From positions 4,074,510 to 4,138,509 of the forward strand of contig CM067310.1 in NCBI GenBank assembly GCA_034231615.1: a DNA stretch of 64,000 nt. Direction: 5' to 3'. Origin of the DNA: Meghimatium bilineatum. Its lineage: Eukaryota; Mollusca; Gastropoda; Stylommatophora; Philomycidae. This document shows positions 23,521 through 34,300 of this stretch, one piece after another. Both the position numbers and the translations under genes were made by a program. How positions within the stretch are numbered: the first letter of the stretch is position 1; every line of letters begins with the position of its first letter. The notes beneath the pieces are model-generated. The model had not been told where the DNA came from, made no database searches, and saw nothing but the letters and a program-made list of their open reading frames with translations.

Positions 23521-23884
23521 TCTTTTTTAAATCTTTGTCAGGCTGATAATATACAGTATAGGGACATTACAGGTGTCATAATCAAAGAATTATCCGAACT
23601 TGCCTGTGACATTTTAATTCTTTTTCCTTTCAGTTCCCCATGGAACATAGGGCTACAACTGTTTAAACATTTCTGTGTTATGAGGTCATGTTCTATTTTA
23701 TCTCTTCCTCAACTGCCTCTTTCCATGTGGGTTTCGTCTAGTTATGTTTATGGGATAGCCTGTCTGGTTATGTGTTCAGAAATATTCCCTCAAATGTGCA
23801 CAGTGAGTGGTCAGATATAACAAATGTACTGCTAATGAAATTTACCACCTGTGCACATAAAACGAACAGGCAAATGACTTATGT

Positions 23885-24130
23885 TTAGGTAGTAAAAACT
23901 GACTCTGCAGTCACATGTACACAAAATTCAAGATTGGCCATGTGGACAGGCAGCACAGTTTCAAACATAAGCTTCAGGAGTGTTATGGGTGTGAAACGCT
24001 GGGGCAGACGTGTTGTTCAGAGGAGATGGCACTGGAATTGGGGCTCTTTGGGCCACTGAGCTACAAAAGACAGTTTTATCCAGGAGACAGAATTGCAGAT
24101 ATAGACATGTTTCACTTGAATGGAAAAATA
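23885..24130 (+). mobile_element. LINE 3' fragment, Cys-His C-terminal domain
   Basis: MYTKFKIGHVDRQ, KLQECYGCETLGQT, LELGLFGPL: same C-terminal block as 10820-11200, on the other strand. Confidence 0.68.
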
Positions 24131-24589
24131 AGGTAGTAAAAAACATCACATGGAAATATTCACAACTCAGGCATCTTCATTTTTGCTCTTGCGAGGAGGA
24201 AATTATATGGAACATGGGTTGCCTATCATTCTCCATTTTCTAATTTTTATCTCTACCAAGCTGGTATGTTCTCTTCAACAACTCATGACGTTGATCATCA
24301 AATGCAAAATAGAGCATGGTGTAGACGTGTAGAAAACTATTGTCATCCACTGAATCAAACTTTATTTCCAGTTGTCTCGATGTTTCTTGCCACTGATTTC
24401 AAATCAAGCTAGGGACCAAGAGAGTGAGGTCGAGGCTTTGCATAACTCTTTCTCACTTAAATTTAAATAAACAACGCAGATAACAGACATCTATCAATAA
24501 ATATCTAATAAAGCACACAGATCACAAGTTCTGTAATCTCACTTATTATTGATAAATATCTGCAGTTTTTAATGCTATTTTCTGGGGCA

Positions 24590-24690
24590 CATAAAACAAT
24601 ACAAACTTCACATTTTCTGGGGTACATAAAACAATACAAACTTCACATTTTCTGGGACACATAAAACAATACAAACTTCACATTTATATT
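24590..24690. repeat. 35-bp tandem repeat, three copies
   Basis: CACATAAAACAATACAAACT recurs three times at 35-base spacing. Confidence 0.85.
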
Positions 24691-24706
24691 AAACATGTTT
24701 GAATAA

Positions 24707-24876
24707 TACAATGGAATCCCCCTATAACACATCCTTTTATAACAAATTTTCCTCTATAACAACACTTTTCAAAATCCCCAATTATATTTATTCTTTATAT
24801 TGTACATAGCAAATTTCTGTTATTACAAACATATAAATCAGTCAGGGTCAAGTTGTTATAATTGGATTTGACTGTA
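24707..24876. mobile_element. MITE, pogo/Tigger-like ends, copy 4
   Basis: TACAATGGAATCCCCCTATA to TTATAATTGGATTTGACTG-TA, 170 bp, about 110 bases past the NOP9 stop. On the minus strand it contains the first AATAAA after that stop (24792-24787). Confidence 0.82.
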
Positions 24877-24984
24877 TTTGGTGACTGGTTCAATGCTTGA
24901 GACTGTACGAGTTTGCACTCCTTTCCCTATGCCACTCAACTACATGTAGTTCTGACATTAAATAATATATCCAAAGATTACATT

Positions 24985-25356
24985 TTACTTTTCTCTGTTT
25001 TTTTTCTTCCTTTCTTCCTTTTTCTTTTCTTTGTTCTTGATTTTCTCTTTTCTTTTCTCTGTTCCATCTTCAGCACTAATATCTGTATCTTGTGAGTTCT
25101 CTGATTGTACACCACGTGCAATTCGTTTCTTCTCTCTGTTTCTTTTCCTTTTCCTCTTTAAAACGCTCTTGTCAGCGTCATCATGGATGTCTTCGTCTTG
25201 CAGTTTAGACTCTGTTTCAACCTTCAGTTTAACCTTTTTTTCCTGTGGTTCTCCCTCGAATCTCTGTTCGTTGACATCTGAACTAACTACTAAATCATCA
25301 TGGTGTTTTGTTCTGTTCAGTTTAGTACTGCCTGTGAAACTTTCAGATATGCCCAT
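24985..25356 (-). CDS. NOP9: NOP9 exon 13, charged tail
   Basis: Residues 627-749: MGISESFTGSTKLNRTKHHD, then acidic DEDIHDDADK and basic KRKRKRNREKKR, ending EERKKKNREK and TAA. Low-complexity nuclear/nucleolar localisation-type sequence. The acceptor CCATATAG is weak. Confidence 0.85.
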   Translation of the reverse strand: MGISESFTGSTKLNRTKHHDDLVVSSDVNEQRFEGEPQEKKVKLKVETESKLQDEDIHDDADKSVLKRKRKRNREKKRIARGVQSENSQDTDISAEDGTEKRKEKIKNKEKKKEERKKKNREK

Positions 25357-28300
25357 CTATATGGAGAAGAAAGAAAAAAACATTATTTTTTGCAATGAAT
25401 AAATTTGTTTTTCTAATTAGAGACTTCTTCCTCATTCTCCAGTTGAAATCAGACTCGGATATAGATATCTCTGGTGAAAATCAGACTCGGATATAGATAT
25501 CTCTGGTGAAAATCAGACTCGGATATAGATATCTCTGGTGAAAATCAGACTCGGATATAGATATATCTGGTGAAAATCAGACTCGGATATAGATATCTCT
25601 GGTGAAAATCAGACTCGGATATAGATATCTCTGGTGAAAATCAGACTCGGATATAGATATCTCTGGTGAAAATCAGACTCGGGTATAGATATCTCTGGTG
25701 AAAATCAGACTCGGATATAGATATCTCTGGTGAAAATCAGCCTCGGATATAGATATCTCTGGTGAAAATCAGACTCGGATATAGATATCTCTGGTGAAAA
25801 TCAGACTCGGATATAGATATCTCTGGTGAAAATCAGACTCGGGTATAGATATCTCTGGTGAAAATCAGACTCGGATATAGATATCTCTGGTGAAAATCAG
25901 CCTCGGATATAGATATCTCTGGTGAAAATCAGACTCGGATATAGATATCTCTGGTGAAAATCAGCCTCGGATATAGATATCTCTGGTGAAAATCAGACTC
26001 GGATATAGATATCTCTGGTGAAAATCAGCCTCGGATATAGATATCTCTGGTGAAAATCAGACTCGGATATAGATATCTCTGGTGAAAATCAGCCTCGGAT
26101 ATAGATATCTCTGGTGAAAATCAGACTCGGATATAGATATCTCTGGTGAAAATCAGACTCGGGTATAGATATCTCTGGTGAAAATCAGACTCGGATATAG
26201 ATATCTCTGGTGAAAATCAGACTCGGATATAGATATCTCTGGTGAAAATCAGACTCGGATATAGATATCTCTGGTGAAAATCAGCCTCGGATATAGATAT
26301 CTCTGGTGAAAATCAGACTCGGATATAGATATCTCTGGTGAAAATCAGACTCGGATATAGATATCTCTGGTGAAAATCAGACTCGGATATAAATATCTCT
26401 GGTGAAAATCAGACTCGGATATAGATATTTCTGGTGAAAATCAGCCTCTGATATGCATTTCTTTAATGTGGTTCTCAGTCCTGTTACAGGGTTGCAGAAT
26501 TTGTCGATCAGAGCTGTTTTAGTGTTTGAGGTAGTTTTATTCTTATGATGTGGTGCAGTTCTGTAAGATATATACTGTGTCTATCTGCTAAACCCTTTGT
26601 TGCCTTTCAAGTGCCAGGAGTAGAAGAGTTTTCTAGAGACGTGTATCTTGTGTGTTATGTATATTGTAGAATTTGTCTAGAGAGACAAATTTGAATAGAG
26701 AGGAGAGCTAGTTTTCACTGTGACTATAAGTAGCATGACTGAAGATTAGGCAGTGGCCACAATCTTGAACAGGACGGGGATACAGAAAACAACTGTTTCT
26801 TGATTAGGAACATATCTGACAGCACTGGGGAATTTTCTATATATGCTCTGCTTGCCGTTCTGACAGCCAGAGAAGAACTGCATTCTCAGCGATTATGAGC
26901 ATGAACAGAAAAATACAAAGGGGTTCTATTCATCAACAGTGGCTTGAGTCTGTGGGAAGTCTATTCATGAACAGTGGCGTGAGTCTGTGGCAAGGTCACA
27001 TTCAGCTGGAAGGTGTCACAATCAATTGTGTGCCTGGTCATTTGGGTGCTTAGGGCAATAAGAGGTATAAGTTCTGTCACTGTATTGATTGGTAGAAAAA
27101 TAGACCTGGCTGACCACTGAACTCCTTACGAGAGAAACAACATGAATGTACAAAATTAATAAGAGTGATTCTGCCGCAGACGGATGTGTCAAACCACTGG
27201 TGCAAATAAAATGCAGACACAGCATAGGATCATTGTCCTGCTAAAAGAGAGATCCAGTGGGAGTTTGAGAATGAACACTGAAAAAGAATGAGAGAGATGA
27301 TTCCTATTCCATGTTCAGAATACAGGAGCTGGGGTCTTGAAATGTAGTGTCTCTAAAAATGAACATCATTGAGAACTTGGGAAGAATGTTCGTCAACCAA
27401 GAGAAGTCTGCAACCTTCGGTCATCATATAATTTCAGATACACCCAAGGAAAGATTGGACGTGTCCTGTGTGCCATAATGATGATTTGACGACCGTGCTT
27501 CCAGAACTTCATGGCAATGCACTGTCCTCTGAAACACAGCATTAACCAACTTGTTGCTTTGATCCTTACTGTGGCCAAATAGTCATCTGAGAGTTGTATA
27601 TACACTGGAAAACTTTTCCATACAATGCCAGCTAATCTGGAGTTGAAAGTAAAACTCTATACAATATGTTTATATGTTGAGACTACACCATCTGGTACAA
27701 GTCTATACGTTAGACATCATTCTGAATATCTATTAAATAGCATCTATAATCATTTTTATAATTTTTGGTGCTTTTCACGTTAACACTTGTACAGCATGGA
27801 CGCGACCTTTTACAGGGGTGTAAAAGCAAAAATTTGTTTAAATGTGACATGAATGCGCACATTAGTGACTGATATGTGCATAAATTAGTGCGCTTCCACC
27901 GAATCAGTGATGCTCATTTAAAAAAATATTTTGTAAACATTTAACCACCCCTCTTTAGGGGTCATGTCCACATAGTATAAGTTTCAACATGGAAGCATCT
28001 AAAGTTCTATTTGATAAAAATACAAACCTCATTATTCAGAGTTGCTAATTCAGACTCTTTTCCTCGCTTCTTCTTTTTTGCATTCCCTGTGAGGATAAGT
28101 GTCACATTTTTCACATTATTTAGGATAAACGTCACATTTTTCACATTATTTAGGAAAAACGTCACATTTTCACTACATTATTTAGGATAAACGTCACATT
28201 TTTCACATTATTTAGGATAAACGTCACATTTTTCACATTATTTAGGATAAACGTCACATTTTTCACATTATTTAGGATAAACGTCACATTTTCACTACGT

Positions 28301-31300
28301 TATTTAAGACAAGCGTTACATTTTTATTACATTATTAATAAGTGTCACATTTTGACCACATTATTTAGAATAAGTGTCACATTTTTACTACATTGTCACA
28401 ATAAGTATATCTGATGAATAAACATACTGGAATAAATAACAAGCTATTCACTTGTACAAGTCTCAGTTGTGCTGTGGGTCAAGTTGTCTCAGTTGTGCTG
28501 TGGGACAAGTTGTCTCAGGTGTGCTGTGGGACAAGTCTCAGTTGTGCTGTGGGACAAGTTGTCTCAGGTGTGCTGTGGGACAAGTTGTTTCAGATGTGCT
28601 GTGGGACAAGTTGTCTCAGTTGTGCTGTGGGACAAGTTGTCTCAGTTATGCTGTGGGACAAGTTGTCTCAGTTATGCTGTGGGACAAGTTGTCTCAGTTG
28701 TGAACAATACACAGTAGTCTCAGCCAGAGATGATGAAAAGTTTCTGTTGGCCTGATATATCAGACTTCAGCATGACTTCTAGACCACTGTGCATCATCCC
28801 ATCCCATATAGGGGATGGGACAGCCAACTCCATCCCATAATCTCCCTAGTCGCATCTTACAACATGCATGGAAGGTAAATAGTGTTGCTATTCTTTGTGC
28901 TCTGGTAACAAAACGATACATACCTATGTCTTCCCATCACTATCACTAAATCTCTTCCCATCACTATCACTAACGCTGAAGAAAAAGTGTAAAGGATTTC
29001 ACTAAAACACCACAATGAAAGTAATAGATGCCTAAACAACGCCTTCTCACAAGGATTAGCAGGTGACATGACACTACAGGCAACCGTGTGACTTGACATA
29101 ACACTACAGGCAACCGTGTGACTTGACATAACACTACAGGCAACCATGTGACTTGACATAACACTACAGGCAACCATGTAAGTTCAATACAAACCTTGAA
29201 TAATATCATTCAATAGCTGCTGTTTTTTAGTACTGACTCCTTGTATCTCCATCCACTCTTTTCGGCGCTGAGAAAACTTGAACAAAGCAAAATTGCGGTA
29301 CAGGAAACGACCCCACTGGTCTCCTTCTATTCTGTCTTGATTCTGGATTTAAAAAATAAAATCCAGGACTTATTTTAATAATCTACTGCTAGGTAAGAAC
29401 AGAGCAAGCAGTTTTAAATTTTACATTTCACAAAACAGACTGATTAGACGTTTAAACAAGAAGGCCTTTATAAAAAACACAAGACAAACAATAAAATTAA
29501 TACACCCGCAGAAGATTGGGCCATTGGCGCAAATAAAAAGGCGACACAACGCATTTCCATTCTCTGGGCTACATCCTGCTGGAAATCTAGTAGGACATTG
29601 GTCCTGCTAGAAGAGAGAACCAACGGGAGTTTGAGAATGAACGCTGAAGAAGAAGAAATCTAATATAGTAGAAACTTTATAACAAGCTGGTCCATACCAA
29701 TGATATCTGTATACAATTAAATAATAAAACAAATTTCGGATTTTCTTCTGAACTCGTTCTCAAACTCTTGCAGATTAGCAAAATTTAGTCTGGAGAACGG
29801 ATTGCTTTGTGCCATGGTTTACAGTTTATGCAGTCAAATCTCTTTCCATCTGCTACCTCCACATTCATGGACACGATCCCCAAATGATTTAGCCAGAATC
29901 AGCATGAGCCGCTGTATTTCTGTTTCCAGGGTGCACTGCTAGGAGGTACATTTGGGATCTTGGTTATCTGCTAATCATGGGACCGCCAAGAGCATTGCGT
30001 TCCCTTTGCACACCAACAGGTCATAATAAACTTTTTGCAGATCGGAAATGACAACTGTTAGAAATTCTCAGAAAACAACACTGGATGACATCAATACAGG
30101 TAAGTAAGTACAAAGGGGTGAAATTTAGCATGTCTATTCGCATGGAGCCGGTAACGTACATCAATCTAAATTACCTTGTGTCCATCGGATGAGAGCGGCC
30201 ATTGCAGTAATGAACATGTAGTAGACAATTTTGTCCGCTAAGGGATTGCGTGGGTTAACTTCATTTCCTGAGTTGCCATAATCAGATATGTGTGGCCCGA
30301 GATATATGAAAGTGGTAATGTCTTCAAGATTGTGACTTTGTTTAACTGGATATTCATTTGATCTCTTACTTGGTGTCACTTACATATCGTGATGTATAAT
30401 ATAGTAAACAATCACAGTCAATTAATTAAAGTAGAGGAGCTAACCTTTGATAGCTGCTCAGCAATCACGATTCGTGATTTGACTGCACTCCCTTTCCATA
30501 TACTCTCTAAACAGCGAGATCCATTTCTATTACATGCAATGTTTACATATAATCCCTGAAAAAATAGAAATAAAATATTACTAAAATGAAAGATTTGAAT
30601 CTAACGAACCTCAAATTTTAATTTATTGTCAGTGTGATTCCCATTCCATGATGACTTGGTCTTTCCAAATGTGACATTTTTGCTAAAGTCCTATAATGTT
30701 GGTCGCAGAATATAATTTAAATGGTATTTTTTTCTTTCAAGTGAGTTCATGTTATACTTTGATCTTTCATTATACTTTGATCTTTCTGTCAAGTGAGTTC
30801 ATCCTGGGATGGGGGGGCGCTACCGACCCCTTCTAGATGCGTCCACAGGAGACAGATAGTGGAAAAGCCTCTATAGAGGCCAGCTGCGAATAAGCCTCTT
30901 GGCAAATAAGCAGCCGCTGACCAAACCGGTGTTGCTGACTAAGAGGACTGGGCGGGTTATCAGGCGGCGCTGATATCTCTACTGAAATACTCCATGTGTC
31001 CAGTGACTGCCAGCATCACACAAGTATTAGCTGCTATAAGCTCAGGTTGATCGAGTGCACCAATGGGGGAGGGGGAAATATAGATTTGGGGCAGAGGGTA
31101 AAACTTGGGCAGGAAAGGCTCATAAGTTCGGTAAGACAGCCTTCCTAAGAGAGAATACTCTGAATACAAACAACTACTGCCTTGTAGGTGCCATCAGGAG
31201 ATGGAAAGGCTATGGGAGACATCCCAGTCAGAAAAACACAACCCAGCCTGCCGAAGACGGAGTGTGTTAGCTAGCAATGACACAGATAATGGGATAATTT

Positions 31301-34300
31301 AGGGCACACAAGCTATTACAGAAATGTGATCATGCAACAATCAACCCCCGTCTAAAACTGAGGAGGAGCGGAGTCGATCCCACCCTAGCGACCTATGCCT
31401 CTGCCAACCAAGAGGTCAGGGGAAAGCAATAATAGTGGGTGATTTTAATGGCCACTCACCAAGCTGGGGCTACGAGGATATGGATCAAGGAGGTAAAGAG
31501 ACAGAAGACTGGATGATAGAAAATAAATGAATTCTAATAAGCCAGGCAATATACCTACACCAACATTCTACTCCAGAGCCTGGAAAAAAAAACTAGCTCA
31601 CCAGATCTTGCTATGGCAACAGATGACATAGATAGACACATTACAAGAACAGTAGAAAGTCAACTGGGAGGAAGTGACCATGTATCAGTCATCCTGCAAA
31701 TCTTAAATACAGGAAGCACAGGACAACATAACATGTCCCCAAGCTGGAACTTGAAAAAAAAGGCAATTGGACCCTCTTCAGTGAACAGACCAGCAGAAGG
31801 AATTTAGGTCCTTGTAAACGAATGTGAATATTCTATGTTTGTGTTCCTGAGGATGCTTAAATACTTGTACGGGACGTTCGGTGATGTTGTAATAGTCCTT
31901 GTTTCGATTGGTCCGTTCTCAGTGACTTGAGTACACAGGTTGAATGTCTTGATGAGATCACATATTTTTTTGGGGGGATGTGGTTGGTCAAGTAAAGAAA
32001 ACATGTTTACTTGTGTTGCAAAGCGATTTGGTGCTGCTAGAGCAGACCTGGTTCAATTCCCGACATCTGTGAGAATTATCTTGATCAGCCATAGTGATTA
32101 GGTTTCCTGCCAAGGTCAATCTCGTTTCTTTCTATTCAAGAAATAAGATTTTGGGAACAAGCACAAGCCATTGTAGAGAATACTGTGGCAACTTCAAAAC
32201 TGGATATTCCAACTTCTGAGGCTATTTTCTTGACACCAAGTCTTCTGTCAGCACGAACATTCCACACACGTTCAATGTTGCTTGAAGTTGACAGTCGTAC
32301 ATCATGTGTATCATCATCAAAATTAAACACAACTTTCACAGAAATGCTTGTGCCACATAAATACTTGTGTGATTTCTTCACTGCGGTGTCACCATATGCT
32401 TTATTAAGCAATGTTAGTCCCCCTTAGGCTGACTTCTCAAGCAAAACATAGAATTTGACAAACAAACATCTGTATCTTCTGCAGACACATCCAACTTCAG
32501 CATGACTTCTGAGTCACTTTGACACTCCATGGGATGTGGCATCCAAATTCACTCCGAAAACACTCTTAATCAACTCTTTTTCGGCATGCATAGCAGGTAA
32601 CATATCACTATTATTTTCTCCCCTTTCCATTGCCACACACGGGCAAGATGAGATCACTTCCTTTCCAGCACAGAGACGGAAAAACAAAACAATTATCAAA
32701 TAATACACTTTATTTTTCAATAGTGTACTTACTTCCAATTTTTTAAGAAATGCAAATTTATTTGCATCCAAAACTGTTGAACTTTGAAAAAATGCATCAA
32801 CAACATGGCTGCCACATTTGTCACAGCACAGCCCCATTAGCTCGGCGGGAGACAAGTTCAAGATGCTGGATACAACTAGTTTAGGCTTGGTAAATTGTAA
32901 CAGCTGCTGTAGCAAAAGTGATCCATGTATGTTGACTGACTTCAACACGCTACTATTACTCTGCAAAAAAAAATCATAGCAAAATAAATATGACAATTAT
33001 AATTGACATTTCAGTCATTATAGCGAATAGCTCAACAGTTTATCACCTGATATGTTAAACAAATCTCTCTTTGGTTTTCTAGGTAATCCACACTTTGGTC
33101 TTCTGGGAGGTTCCACTTTAGTCTTCTGACTACCGGTAATCCTTTCTTTGATCTTCTGGGTAGATCCATCTTTACTCCCCTGGCTAGGCCACTCTTTGGT
33201 CTTCTGACTAGGCCTCTCTTGAGTCTTCTGGCTAGACCTCTCTTGCGTCTTCTGGCTAGGTCTCTCTTTGGTCTTCTTGATAACCCCCTCTTTAGTCTTC
33301 TGGCTAATCCCCAATTTGGTCTTCTGAGTGATACAAATGTATAAAGATATAAACCCAAAATGAAAGATAGAAGGTAGAATATGAAAGCTATTTCCATGAG
33401 GATAAGGAGATTCAAATACATGAAACTTCACAAAAACATAGGTCACCTCCTGCCCTGTTTCTTTGTCTTGGTCTTCATCACTAAAGAAAACCTCAAATGT
33501 CTGCAATGATGCAACAAGAGGCACAATTTGTATCTGTCTCTCCACTGGATCCTGGCAATGAAATGCTGTCAAAAGTGCCTGTAAAAAAACAATTTATATA
33601 CATGGATTCAACTGTAAAAAAAATGATGATGTGTGCAAAGATTTTGATGGATATTTCCTGCCATCTTGATTATTAAATAATAGAATGTATATTTTATTTG
33701 CAGATCTAAGTGTGTAATGTCATCAGTTCTAGCCATTTCTTAGATGTGGGGCTTTTGCCGAAGATGGATGCGTCGGGCCATTGGCGCAAATAAAACAGCA
33801 ACACAACACATTTCCATTCTTAGGATTACATCCTGTTGGAAATCTAAGACAATGGTCCTGCTAAAAGACAGATCCAGCGGAAGTTTGAGAATTAACGCTG
33901 AAGAAGAAGAAGATATAGGGCGTTTTTTTTATTGGTGCAAACATTATTATGAAGAAGAAAGAGCATAACAACAAACCTTCAGAAAATCTCCCTGTCCACT
34001 TTGTGTGTTTCTACACGCCTGAGCCAGTTTGGTGACAATTCCAACGTGCCTGACAGCCAGAATGTCCTCAAAGTACTGGGTAATGTCACTAAGAATTTCC
34101 TTCAGCTGGTGGTTTGTCAAAAATAAGATGTTTAGAAAATATAAGCATTCACAATTTAAAAATACAAGTATTCACAATTTAAAAATACAAGTATTCACAA
34201 TTTAAAAATACAAGTATTCACAATTTAAAAATACAAGTATTCACAATTTAAAAATACAAGTATTCACAATTTAAAAATACAAGTATTCACAATTTAAAAA

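Noticed and set aside
25031-25402. 123-residue Phe/Ser-rich open frame on the plus strand
   Set aside because: Antisense shadow of the Lys/Glu-rich NOP9 exon 13.
25443-26452. CRISPR-like array
   Set aside because: Repeats are directly adjacent with no unique spacers, and the context is an animal intron.
28414-28755. Cys/Val-rich repeat protein
   Set aside because: 26-bp array open in all forward frames; lies in a NOP9 intron.
32185-32427. Plus-strand 80-residue open frame
   Set aside because: Antisense to the mariner-type transposase fragment.
33744-33968. Recurring small protein with RRMCRAIGANKTATQ-like text (also at 41555, 58215, 61026 and elsewhere)
   Set aside because: This is translated SINE-S sequence, found in either orientation with shifting frames.
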